This document shows positions 1 to 7,057 of a stretch of 8,680 nucleotides of DNA, one piece after another. Made by a program: the position numbers and the translations under genes. The stretch spans positions 1-8,680 of the forward strand of contig JAOZSY010000086.1 of assembly GCA_029939445.1 (NCBI GenBank). The letters run 5' to 3'. The DNA is from Bacteroidales bacterium. GTDB taxonomy: Bacteria > Bacteroidota > Bacteroidia > Bacteroidales > UBA1556. The first letter of the stretch is position 1. Every line of letters starts with the position of its first letter. The notes under the pieces were generated by a model that did no database searches, was not told where the DNA came from, and saw only the letters and a list, made by a program, of their open reading frames with translations.

Positions 1-394
1 CTAATTCCCAACTCATGCCAATTCCTGCACTTAAACTATGATTGCCAAAACCACTTGATCTGCCACCATTTGATGCTCCAGCTTGAAGATTAAAACCTGG
101 ATATTGATCAGCACTTACCATTCCTGATATTGCTCTGGACTGCTCTATACGCGAAGCCGCCTTTAGTACATCTTTATTATATACCAATGCGTGTTTTATC
201 AGCGTGTCCAAGCCTGGCTCTTTTATAAAGTCCCACCAGCGTAGATTAATAATTGTATCGTTATTTGATACTAAGGTGTCGCGCATATATTGTTCATAGG
301 TCTCCTCTATGTCAATCTTAGGTTCTACATATTTTGGTCCCACACAGCTGGTTATTGCTAATAGAAGTATTGCTAATCCGTATATTTTTTTCAT
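1..394 (-). CDS. Outer-membrane efflux lipoprotein, NodT/TolC (OprM-like) family, N-terminal part only
   Basis: This gene encodes the outer-membrane channel of the tripartite RND efflux system; only its first 131 codons are in the window, and it runs off at base 1. The start is the ATG at 392-394. The protein begins MKKIYGLAILLLAITSC, a signal peptide with a lipobox (I14-T15-S16-C17), so C17 should be lipidated. CVGPKYVEP follows, the usual start of mature OprM/NodT proteins. The segment around W53-W54 (LRWWDFIKEPGLDTLI), then a helix with NKDVLKAASRIEQSRA, matches the first part of the efflux-protein repeat, where the coiled-coil tunnel helices begin. It lies only 16 nt downstream of the pump gene and must be co-transcribed with it. 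Family members are usually about 450-480 residues, so most of the protein is missing. The family is clear from the lipobox context, the WW motif and the position in the operon; the substrate cannot be read from sequence. Confidence 0.93.
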   Translation of the reverse strand, partial: MKKIYGLAILLLAITSCVGPKYVEPKIDIEETYEQYMRDTLVSNNDTIINLRWWDFIKEPGLDTLIKHALVYNKDVLKAASRIEQSRAISGMVSADQYPGFNLQAGASNGGRSSGFGNHSLSAGIGMSWEL

Positions 395-410
395 AGTATT
401 GTCTTTGTTT

Positions 411-3400
411 TTATTGCTCAGAAATATCAGCATTATCATCATTTGCTAATTGCAAATCCCTTTTCTCCTCATATTTAAACAATTTACCGATGGCTACAAA
501 AAGCATAGGGTAGAAGAATACTCCTAGTAAGGTTGCTAGCGACATACCACCAAGTAATGCCATTCCCATTACTTTACGAGCTTCAGCTCCTGATCCTGTT
601 GCTATTACCAGCGGAAATACTCCAAGAATAAATGAGAATGCTGTCATAAGAATTGGTCTAAATCTAGATCGTGCAGCTTTTATTGCAGCATCAAAAAGAG
701 TATCTCCTTTTTTGAACTCATCATTGGCAAATTCTACAATAAGAATTGCGTTCTTTGCCGCCATACCTATAAGCATCACAAATGATACTTGTGCAAAAAT
801 ATTATTTTCAAAAGTTGGGTTAAATAGTCGACCAACATATAGGAAAATCAATGCTCCAAATATTGCAAATGGAGTACCTAATAATATACTCATAGGTAGG
901 GACCAACTTTCGTATTGTGCTGCCAAAATAAGGAAAACGAATATTAATGAGAAAGTTAAAATTACCCCTAGCGAGCCTGAAGCTTTTTTCTCTTGATACG
1001 ACATCGCATTCCATGAGTAGGTCATATCACTTGGTAATACTTGAGCGGCGACTTCTTCCAATGCATCCATTGCCTCGGTGGAGGTGTAACCTGGTGCTGG
1101 AGCACCTGTAACTTCTGCTGAACGAAAGAGATTGAATCGTGTTGTATATTCAGGTCCTGTAACTTTCTTGATATTTACCAATGTAGCTAGAGGGACCATA
1201 TCTCCACTTTTGTTTTTAATAAAGAAATTATTTATATCACTTTCCTTACTTCTATATTGTGGCTCGGCTTGTAAATAGGTTCTGTAGAGTCGTCCAAATC
1301 TGGTAAAATCATTGACATATGCTCCACCCATAAAGGCTCCTACTGTAGAATATAAATCATTAAGATTTACCCCCATTTTTAGAGCTCTCTCCTTGTCAAT
1401 ATCCATATATCGTTGTGGAACACTTGCTTGGAAAGTAGAAAAAGCTCTTCCTATTTCGGGGCGAGCATTTGCTGTGGCAATAAAATTATTAAGATTTTCA
1501 GCAAGATATTGTGGTGTATTACCCATCTTATCTTGTATCATAATACTAAAACCAGAGCCATTTCCAAGACCAGGAATAGCAGGAGGACCAAAAGCAAATG
1601 CTTGAGCATCTTTTATTTTTATAAAGAGCTCTTTGTTTATTCTTTCAGTAATTTCTTTGGCAGTAGACTTTCTATCTGCCCAATTGTGTAAGCTAGCAAA
1701 AGCAAAGCCAGTATTGGAAGCCATTGCACCCGAAAGTAGAGAATATCCTGTTACATTAGTAACATATTTAACCTCTGGATAACTCATCATTATTTCTTCA
1801 ACTTTTTTAGCCACAATATCAGAGCGTTGCAATGATGCTGCATCAGGTAGTTGATAGTTTACAAAGAAATAACCCATATCCTCCTCAGGAATAAATCCTC
1901 CGGGAACAAGTTTGCCAAAAAGACCTGCCGCAGCAGTAAGTACGACAATAAATACAACACCTCGCTTCATTTTACGAGCTAATATATTTGTAAGGCTCAT
2001 ATACGACTCTGTTGTTTTATCCATTCCTTTATTAAACTTGGCAAAAAACCATCCAAGAGGTCCTTTATAAGGTTTAGGCTCTTTTAATAAGATAGAACAT
2101 AAAGCAGGACTTAATGTTAGTGCATTTACCGAAGAAACTATTACAGAAACTACAATTGTAATGGCAAATTGTTGATATAATAATCCTGAGATTCCTGCCA
2201 TTCCGGCTACAGGAATAAATACAGCAATTAGTACAAGTGTAGTTGCAATTACTGGTGCAGTAACTTTGCGCATAGCATCTAAAGTAGCTTCTTTAGTATT
2301 CATGCCATTGGCAATATTTACTTGGACGGCTTCTACTACCACAATTGCATCATCTACCACAATTCCTATGGCGAGAACTAGCCCAAGTAGCGATAGTACA
2401 TTTATAGAAAAGCCAAGCATTGGGAAAAACATAAATGCACCAATTAATGATACGGGAATTGCAAGTGTTGGTATTAGTGTTGCTCTCCAATCTTGTATGA
2501 ATATAAATACTACTAATATTACAAGAAATAATGCTACAATAAGAGTAACAATAATATCTTTAATACCCGCTGTAATAGGTGCAACAGTATCTAAAGATGC
2601 GGTATATTTTATTGATTCAGGAAAATCATCTTTAATAACTTCCATTTCATCAAGAATTCTAGTTTTTAGGTCAACAGCATTGGCTCCAGGGGCTTGATAA
2701 AGCGCAATGATTGAGCATTCTTGTTTGTTGATTCTTGTATATGCATTATATGATTCTACACCTAAGTTAATAGTTGCTATATCTTTAAGCTTTACTTGAG
2801 AACCGCTTTCGGTAGTGCGTATTACAATATTACCAAAAGTTTCTGGAGAATTAAACCTATCGGGCATGCGCACTGTATAGGTGAACTCTGTACCTGCAGG
2901 GGCTGGCTCAGCACCAAATTTACCGCCAGGTACAATTGTATTTTGAGCATTTATAGCATTCAAAATTTCATTAATAGTAATTCCCATCTGCGATAAGCGA
3001 TCAGGCTTTACCCATATACGCATTGAGTAATCAGAAGCACCAAGTATATTTACTTCCCCAATTCCTTTAATACGAGCAAGTTTATCCTTGATGTTTATTA
3101 GGGCATAATTTCCTAAAAAGTCTTGGTCGTATAAGTTGCCTTCAGAGGTTAATGTTAGAAGCATTAACATACTTGGTAGCGATTTTTTTGTTGTTACCCC
3201 AAGTTTAGTAACTGCAGAAGGTAATTTTGCAGTTGCTGCTGATACTTTATTCTGTGCCAATACGGTATTCATATCAGGATCTGTTCCTACATCAAATGAT
3301 ACTTGAATATTCATCGTGCCATCATTGGCATTCGTAGATTTCATATAAATCATATTATCTACACCATTAATTTCTTGCTCTAAAGGTGTGGCAACAGATT

Positions 3401-3587
3401 CTTCAACATTCAATGCACTTGCTCCTGTATATGAAGCTTGTATTTGTACAATTGGCGGCGTTAGGTTAGGGTATTGCTCAACTGGCAATCCAATCATACT
3501 TATCGTGCCAACTATTACAATTATTATAGCAATAACCATTGCTACAATAGGTCGGTGAACGAAAAAATTTCCTTTATTTTCTGACAT
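411..3587 (-). CDS. RND multidrug efflux inner-membrane pump, HAE1 family (AcrB/MexB-like)
   Basis: This is the proton-driven pump of a tripartite efflux complex, 1058 residues and essentially full length for the family (about 1030-1060). It starts NFFVHRPIVAMVIAI, the typical first transmembrane helix, followed by the conserved GLPVEQYPNLTPPIVQI segment near residues 33-49. Proton-relay residues are present: D412-D413 in GIVVDDAIVVVEAV (TM4) and K945 in GMAAKNAILIVEFA (TM10), matching AcrB D407/D408 and K940. The second half repeats the fold: a helix near 542-560, a periplasmic porter/docking region about 565-870, then helices from about 873 to 1035, including GSGAEARKVMGMALLGGM near 998-1015. 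The periplasmic loops (about 30-340 and 565-870) are the long ones of the HAE1 class, so a metal pump (CusA/CzcA type) is less likely. The ATG at 3585-3587 lies 29 nt after the adaptor gene; there is no Shine-Dalgarno sequence. The substrate range is unknown. Several open frames on the opposite strand inside this gene are coding shadows. Confidence 0.98.
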   Translation of the reverse strand: MSENKGNFFVHRPIVAMVIAIIIVIVGTISMIGLPVEQYPNLTPPIVQIQASYTGASALNVEESVATPLEQEINGVDNMIYMKSTNANDGTMNIQVSFDVGTDPDMNTVLAQNKVSAATAKLPSAVTKLGVTTKKSLPSMLMLLTLTSEGNLYDQDFLGNYALINIKDKLARIKGIGEVNILGASDYSMRIWVKPDRLSQMGITINEILNAINAQNTIVPGGKFGAEPAPAGTEFTYTVRMPDRFNSPETFGNIVIRTTESGSQVKLKDIATINLGVESYNAYTRINKQECSIIALYQAPGANAVDLKTRILDEMEVIKDDFPESIKYTASLDTVAPITAGIKDIIVTLIVALFLVILVVFIFIQDWRATLIPTLAIPVSLIGAFMFFPMLGFSINVLSLLGLVLAIGIVVDDAIVVVEAVQVNIANGMNTKEATLDAMRKVTAPVIATTLVLIAVFIPVAGMAGISGLLYQQFAITIVVSVIVSSVNALTLSPALCSILLKEPKPYKGPLGWFFAKFNKGMDKTTESYMSLTNILARKMKRGVVFIVVLTAAAGLFGKLVPGGFIPEEDMGYFFVNYQLPDAASLQRSDIVAKKVEEIMMSYPEVKYVTNVTGYSLLSGAMASNTGFAFASLHNWADRKSTAKEITERINKELFIKIKDAQAFAFGPPAIPGLGNGSGFSIMIQDKMGNTPQYLAENLNNFIATANARPEIGRAFSTFQASVPQRYMDIDKERALKMGVNLNDLYSTVGAFMGGAYVNDFTRFGRLYRTYLQAEPQYRSKESDINNFFIKNKSGDMVPLATLVNIKKVTGPEYTTRFNLFRSAEVTGAPAPGYTSTEAMDALEEVAAQVLPSDMTYSWNAMSYQEKKASGSLGVILTFSLIFVFLILAAQYESWSLPMSILLGTPFAIFGALIFLYVGRLFNPTFENNIFAQVSFVMLIGMAAKNAILIVEFANDEFKKGDTLFDAAIKAARSRFRPILMTAFSFILGVFPLVIATGSGAEARKVMGMALLGGMSLATLLGVFFYPMLFVAIGKLFKYEEKRDLQLANDDNADISEQ

Positions 3588-3616
3588 TATTTGTATTTTT
3601 TGTAGAAATTAATATC

Positions 3617-4816
3617 TTATTTCTGTAACTTTTTTCTTTGAGCTTCGGTAAAACGCTTATAAATAGCACTGTGAAAAACAGTGTCTATTGGTATGATTTT
3701 AACTCCAGACCTTACTTTTTGAAGACCATCAATTACAATTTTATCAGTTTTTTTCAAACCTTCTGTTATAGCGGCTAAGTCACCAGTTTTATTTCCTACA
3801 GTTACGGGCACTTTTACTATTTTATTACTATCGCTTAATACAAATACAGAATAACTACCTTGCAGTTCCATAATACAGCGTTGAGGAATTACTATAGCAC
3901 TTTTAAGAATACCAGTTTTTATTTTTACTTTAGAATACATACCTGGGCGCAACATTTTATCAGGATTAGGGAAGCTAGCTTGTGCCAATAGTGTACCAGT
4001 ATTTTCATCAACATTACGATCTACAAAGTCAACTATACCTAAGTGACCATAAATTGATTCATCAGCTAATTGTAATTCAACATCTCTATTATGTTCTCCA
4101 TCATCTAATTCCCCTGCATTTACTCTTTCTTTATATTGTTTAAACATTTTAATGTATTGTGCTTCAGTTAATGAGAACTTTACAGTTATAGTGTCTATTG
4201 CCGAAACAGTATTTAATATTACAGGATTTGGATCTTTACCAACAAATTCGCCAACTTGTGCATTTGTTTTGCCAATAAGTCCATTAATAGGGCTTAAAAC
4301 TTTAGTATAACTCAATTCAATATTTGAGGCTTTTAAGTTTGCTTTTGTGGTTTTTACTCTAGCTTTAGCATCATCATAATTTGCTTGCGAAGCATCTAAT
4401 TCACTTTGACTAATTGCATTTGCTTCGGCAAGAGGCCTAATTCTATCCAAATCAGCCTTTGCCTTTTTAAGAGCAGTTTGTGCAGCATTTACCTCACTCT
4501 TTTGTGCATTTGTTGCTGCTGCAAGCGATTGGGGATCAATAGTATATAATAATTGCCCTTTCTTTACATTGCTACCTTCTTTAAAATCTACACTTTCAAG
4601 AAATCCTTCAACTCTTGCTCTTATAGGAATGTCTTTTGACCCATGTATCTGACCTACATAAGAAGTAAATACAGGTACATCAAATTCTATAACTGGTATT
4701 ACGCTAATTTTTTGAGCAGAGGGGGCTTTCTGCTGTTTTTCGCTGCTATTACATGATGTAATAATAATAGAGAAACTTATTGCAATTGCAATGATAAATT
4801 TATTTGAGAATGTCAT
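3617..4816 (-). CDS. RND efflux periplasmic adaptor lipoprotein (membrane fusion protein, AcrA/MexA-like)
   Basis: This adaptor links the inner-membrane pump to the outer-membrane channel. It has 399 residues, normal for the family. A hydrophobic signal sequence ends in a lipobox (I19-T20-S21-C22), so the mature protein should be lipid-anchored on the periplasmic side. Domains in order: first half of the barrel-sandwich/lipoyl domain about 60-97 (IPIRARVEGFLESVDFKEGSNVKKGQLLYTID), alpha-helical hairpin about 98-168 (rich in Ala, Lys and Gln), second lipoyl half about 170-205 (LSPINGLIGKTNAQVGEFV), beta-barrel about 208-300 (ending LRPGMYSKVKIKTG), and membrane-proximal domain about 300-376 (IVIPQRCIMELQGSYSVFVL). 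These segments are the HlyD/AcrA-family signature. It is the first gene of the operon, with a promoter-like box 34 nt upstream of the start. The ATG at 4814-4816 is chosen because it gives a complete signal peptide. No regulator gene (TetR, MarR or AraC type) is adjacent within the window. Confidence 0.96.
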   Translation of the reverse strand: MTFSNKFIIAIAISFSIIITSCNSSEKQQKAPSAQKISVIPVIEFDVPVFTSYVGQIHGSKDIPIRARVEGFLESVDFKEGSNVKKGQLLYTIDPQSLAAATNAQKSEVNAAQTALKKAKADLDRIRPLAEANAISQSELDASQANYDDAKARVKTTKANLKASNIELSYTKVLSPINGLIGKTNAQVGEFVGKDPNPVILNTVSAIDTITVKFSLTEAQYIKMFKQYKERVNAGELDDGEHNRDVELQLADESIYGHLGIVDFVDRNVDENTGTLLAQASFPNPDKMLRPGMYSKVKIKTGILKSAIVIPQRCIMELQGSYSVFVLSDSNKIVKVPVTVGNKTGDLAAITEGLKKTDKIVIDGLQKVRSGVKIIPIDTVFHSAIYKRFTEAQRKKLQK

Positions 4817-4836
4817 TATAGAGATTGTTTGTTTAA

Positions 4837-4848
4837 TTGTATATACAA
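4837..4848. promoter_or_regulatory. 12-bp perfect palindrome at the predicted efflux transcription start
   Basis: TTGTATATACAA is a perfect palindrome. It starts two bases downstream of the TATCTTTG box and would cover the likely transcription start of the efflux operon. The position suits a repressor operator for an unlinked regulator. The site is short and AT-rich, so chance is a real alternative. Confidence 0.35.
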
Positions 4849-4850
4849 AG

Positions 4851-4858
4851 CAAAGATA
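4851..4858 (-). promoter_or_regulatory. Candidate -7 promoter box of the efflux operon
   Basis: Read on the minus strand this is TATCTTTG, an exact match to the Bacteroidota -7 consensus TAnnTTTG, 34 nt upstream of the adaptor ATG. About 19-22 nt further upstream I see only an A/T tract and no clear TTG/TTTG -33 element, so the call rests on the -7 box and its position. Confidence 0.55.
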
Positions 4859-5370
4859 GTTTTAATTCTTTAATGAGAATAATAAAAAACGGTTTCGCCA
4901 ATCGGGTAAATGCATATTCTTGTTACTAAACCATTATGTCTCTTTTACTATTATACCATCTAGCTTTATATGTAAATTTAAAAGGTAAGTTTAACATCTA
5001 ATTATGCTAATTCGATTAATTCGCCTGCCTGTCGTATTTATTCCCGATAAGGATGGCAAATAGGTGTATTTCGATTACTTTTTTGGAATTGTTTTTTTGC
5101 AGTGTAGCAATTACTTAATAGCTTTTAGTATTACATTAAAAATGTTTATTAATAAAGTTATTATTTAAGGTGCGTTTACCCTGCTATTGTAAGCTTCTCT
5201 TAATGCTTTAGTATAAATTTTCCTTGTTTCTTATTAGCAAATAAATATCTACTTATTAAGTTTATGAAGATAAACAAAAGTATATATATAAAGGTATGTA
5301 TAAGTATACTTAAATTACATAAAAGTATATTAATTGTGTATATTTTATCTTGCTATTATGGTCAAAGCTA

Positions 5371-5419
5371 AGCAACGTATTGTATTTAGGTTTATGCTTA
5401 ATAAATACAATACGTTGCT
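5371..5419. repeat. Perfect inverted repeat, 18-bp arms, 13-nt loop; possible rex 3' hairpin
   Basis: The left arm AGCAACGTATTGTATTTA (5371-5388) is the exact reverse complement of the right arm TAAATACAATACGTTGCT (5402-5419), with a 13-nt loop. It lies 43 nt after the rex stop codon, about where a terminator belongs. The other hairpin in this window lies 40 nt after its gene. However, neither strand shows a T-tract after the stem, so it is not a standard intrinsic terminator. It could instead be a mRNA-stabilising 3' hairpin, a dispersed palindromic repeat or a protein-binding site. The symmetry is certain; the function is not. Confidence 0.9.
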
Positions 5420-5462
5420 GTAAGATAATATTTGATAGTGAATTGCGAATTTTAAAATGCTA

Positions 5463-6098
5463 TTAAAGCAGTTTTGCATTCTTTGGTTTTGAGAAATAAG
5501 CAACTTTCTCTAATGTAGTAATTACATCATATTCTTCAAGGAAAGTGCCATCAAGCTTAAGCGAAACTGGCGTATAATTAATAATGCCAACTATGCCAGC
5601 ATCCTTCATCATAGTACTAACTTCTTTTGCAAATTCTGGTGGTACAGTGAGTATTCCTATTGTAATTCCTTCTCTTTCTACAATTTTCTTTAGGCTTTCG
5701 ATACTATAGCATACAGTTCCTGAATATGAAGTGCCAATTTTATCAGGATTATTATCAAAAACAGCACTTAAATTTAGTTTAGTATTACTGTCATTTAAAT
5801 AATCTAATAAAGCTTGTCCCAATTTTCCAATTCCTACAATAGCAACATTCTGAACTGAAGATGAGCAGTCAATAATTTCACTTATAAGTTTAATAAGATT
5901 ATCAATGCTGTATCCTTTTCTTAATGTTCCGGTATGTCCAATCAACATAATATCTCTACGAACCTGTACGGGTGTTATATGAAGTAGTTTTGCTAGCTCA
6001 TGCGAATAAATATGGTCAGTACCATTATCTAACTCTCTTTGTAGCACTCTTCTATATTTGCTGAGTCTTTCGACTGTTCTTTCTGGTAATAATTTCAT
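5463..6098 (-). CDS. rex: Redox-sensing transcriptional repressor Rex
   Basis: Rex binds DNA as a dimer and releases it when the cellular NADH/NAD+ ratio rises, controlling fermentation and respiration genes. The protein has 211 residues, the usual size. The N-terminal winged helix (about 1-75) carries the hallmark LLHITPVQVRRDIMLIG near residues 38-54. The Rossmann domain follows: NVAIVGIGKLGQALLDY with the GxGxxG loop at G89, G91 and G94; SAVFDN with D115 at the expected ribose-binding position; ITIGILTVPPEFAKEV about 145-160; and GIINYTPVSLKL about 171-182. The C-terminal helix, ending VITTLEKVAYF, matches the domain-swapped helix of the family. The wing and loop after the recognition helix read GHTGTLRKGYSID instead of the GEFGKRGVGY-type sequence typical of Gram-positive Rex. 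The ATG at 6096-6098 has an A/T-rich leader without a Shine-Dalgarno sequence. The gene appears monocistronic, with its own promoter box and palindromes upstream suggesting autoregulation. Confidence 0.96.
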   Translation of the reverse strand: MKLLPERTVERLSKYRRVLQRELDNGTDHIYSHELAKLLHITPVQVRRDIMLIGHTGTLRKGYSIDNLIKLISEIIDCSSSVQNVAIVGIGKLGQALLDYLNDSNTKLNLSAVFDNNPDKIGTSYSGTVCYSIESLKKIVEREGITIGILTVPPEFAKEVSTMMKDAGIVGIINYTPVSLKLDGTFLEEYDVITTLEKVAYFSKPKNAKLL

Positions 6099-6131
6099 AT
6101 TTTTAAAAAATTAAATAAGTGAAATAAATGA

Positions 6132-6152
6132 CTAAATATGAATCATATTTAG
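6132..6152. promoter_or_regulatory. Perfect palindrome in the rex leader (10-bp arms, 1-bp centre)
   Basis: The arms CTAAATATGA (6132-6141) and TCATATTTAG (6143-6152) are exact reverse complements around one central base. The site lies 33 nt upstream of the rex ATG and 15 nt downstream of the predicted -7 box, so it falls in the 5' leader. This suits an operator for repression just after initiation. The sequence does not resemble the known Rex operator, so another regulator is possible. Confidence 0.5.
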
Positions 6153-6167
6153 AGTATTATAATACCG

Positions 6168-6175
6168 CAAAGGTA
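6168..6175 (-). promoter_or_regulatory. Candidate -7 promoter box of rex
   Basis: Read on the minus strand this is TACCTTTG, an exact match to the Bacteroidota -7 consensus TAnnTTTG, 69 nt upstream of the rex ATG. No clear TTG -33 element is visible at the expected spacing, so the call is moderate. Confidence 0.55.
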
Positions 6176-6208
6176 AGGAAAATATTTTTAATGTGATTTT
6201 TGTAACAG

Positions 6209-6225
6209 TTGTTATTTAATAACAA
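6209..6225. promoter_or_regulatory. Rex-operator-like palindrome upstream of rex
   Basis: TTGTTATTTAATAACAA has perfect 7-bp arms (TTGTTAT / ATAACAA) around a 3-bp centre. Known Rex operators have the form TTGTGAAnnnnTTCACAA, with a TTGTTAAnnnnTTAACAA variant in some lineages; this one differs at the seventh base and is one base shorter in the centre. It lies 33 bp upstream of the rex -7 box, near the -40 to -55 region. It could also serve as an upstream activator-type site, or be chance in AT-rich DNA. Confidence 0.45.
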
Positions 6226-6348
6226 TGAAATGAATATTTATCAGCTTTAATTGATCCATATAAATCTTTTTGTTTTTTTTGTAACATTAATAAATAGTGC
6301 TTTAGTAAAGGGTGTTTGTATTTTTTGCAAGGGAAGATTATTATATTT

Positions 6349-7044
6349 TTAGTAATGAAGTTCTCTAATTATATAATTTGCTCCTACTCTAAAGATTAAA
6401 GCTCTGCTACTGTATGTATTATCATCACTTTTGAACCACGAATTAATAGAATAATCGAATTGAGATGAAACTGAGATGGTGAAATTTTCACCTATGGGGA
6501 AATCAATTCCTAATCCACCAAAGAATCCAAAACTGAATTTATTGAACATATTGGAAGCGTCACCACTTAGAATGTTGTGTACTACCGTTGGAGGATTATT
6601 TATAAGGTCATTGATATCTAAATATCCATCAATTTGTGATTTTAGTAATATGGATAATGAAGGGCCTATTTGTGCGTAATACCTAATCTTATTACCAAAA
6701 ATAAACTCAGGAAAAGCTTTTATATATAAATTATCAAGCTTATAATCTGCTGACTTATAAATTGAAGTTTTAGTAGATTCCCAACTTTCGTTTATGTGAA
6801 GGTTATGTTGCTGATATGATATAGAAGAAGCAAAATTTATAATACCTGGCCATCTCCTTTTATAGTTGAGCTCAAATTCCATGGCAGGTTTAGCTTGGTA
6901 ATCTATTGTAGAATTCTGATTTGATTCGCCATGTTTTATCTTATAATAAGAATTTCCATAACCAATATTAAATCCAATATGTTGTTGGGCGATGGATGAA
7001 AGTCCAAGGATTAAAAATGCGAATATTATGTATAAAGTTTGCAT
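6349..7044 (-). CDS. Outer-membrane beta-barrel protein, PorT-like, function unknown
   Basis: This is a predicted secreted outer-membrane protein of 231 residues from the ATG at 7042-7044. A hydrophobic stretch (LYIIFAFLILGLSSIA) ends in an Ala followed by QQ, a typical signal-peptidase I site for this phylum. The mature part alternates polar and hydrophobic residues with many aromatics, for example IGFNIGYGNSYYKIK, YYAQIGPSLSILL, FGFFGGLGIDFPIGENFTISVSSQFDYSI and LIFRVGANYII. This is the pattern of the small Bacteroidota outer-membrane beta-barrel families. It follows the permease gene by 13 nt, so it is in the same operon. A TTG at 7063-7065 would extend it by seven residues (NNKKNS included), overlap the permease by 8 nt and add a basic n-region. 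I prefer the ATG because A-rich leaders are normal here and would encode Lys and Asn by chance, but the choice is open. The specific function cannot be inferred. Confidence 0.85.
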   Translation of the reverse strand: MQTLYIIFAFLILGLSSIAQQHIGFNIGYGNSYYKIKHGESNQNSTIDYQAKPAMEFELNYKRRWPGIINFASSISYQQHNLHINESWESTKTSIYKSADYKLDNLYIKAFPEFIFGNKIRYYAQIGPSLSILLKSQIDGYLDINDLINNPPTVVHNILSGDASNMFNKFSFGFFGGLGIDFPIGENFTISVSSQFDYSINSWFKSDDNTYSSRALIFRVGANYIIRELHY

Positions 7045-7057
7045 AGAGTTTTTTTTA

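Larger units (their letters stand above)
4817..5462. other. 646-bp AT-rich gene-free region between rex and the efflux operon
   Basis: No coding frame here has a plausible start, length and protein-like composition on either strand, and no tRNA, rRNA or CRISPR pattern is visible. From left to right it holds the efflux leader and promoter box; a slightly more GC-rich island near 5020-5065 flanked by the direct repeat TTCGATTA (5011-5018 and 5070-5077); an extremely AT-rich tract at about 5270-5345 with AAAAGTATAT repeated at 5276-5285 and 5321-5330 and the palindrome TAAGTATACTTA at 5301-5312; and the long inverted repeat at 5371-5419. It is long for a region separating two genes on the same strand. 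It may hold a small RNA or the remains of a decayed element, but nothing in it proves either. Confidence 0.6.
6099..6348. other. 250-bp intergenic region upstream of rex
   Basis: This stretch between the beta-barrel gene and rex contains the rex promoter box and the two palindromes listed separately. I see no open frame worth calling, and no convincing terminator for the beta-barrel gene: the short CTTTA/TAAAG symmetry near 6300 is too weak. T-runs at about 6269-6281 and 6320-6326 are not preceded by a stem. Confidence 0.6.

Noticed and set aside
2266..2697. Plus-strand open frame of 143 codons inside the RND pump gene, with several shorter ones nearby
   Set aside because: It lies antisense to a strongly conserved full-length gene and encodes a low-complexity Ser/Thr/Ile-rich product typical of a shadow frame.
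5011..5077. TTCGATTA direct repeats around a GC-richer island considered as target-site duplication of an insertion
   Set aside because: The island is only about 50 bp, has no terminal inverted repeats or transposase remnant, and an 8-base repeat is easily found by chance.
5270..5345. Repeated AAAAGTATAT and TATATA units considered as a repeat array, origin or CRISPR
   Set aside because: There are only two copies with no regular spacer, in extremely AT-rich sequence; no DnaA-box cluster and no CRISPR-like periodicity.
5363..5370. TAGCTTTG, a -7-like box on the minus strand
   Set aside because: It was not listed as a promoter because no gene starts within about 500 bp downstream and such matches are expected by chance in AT-rich DNA; it is kept only as part of the inverted-repeat finding.
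6476..6679. Plus-strand open frame inside the beta-barrel gene
   Set aside because: The minus-strand gene has a signal peptide and regular beta-strand pattern; the plus-strand frame has no recognisable features.
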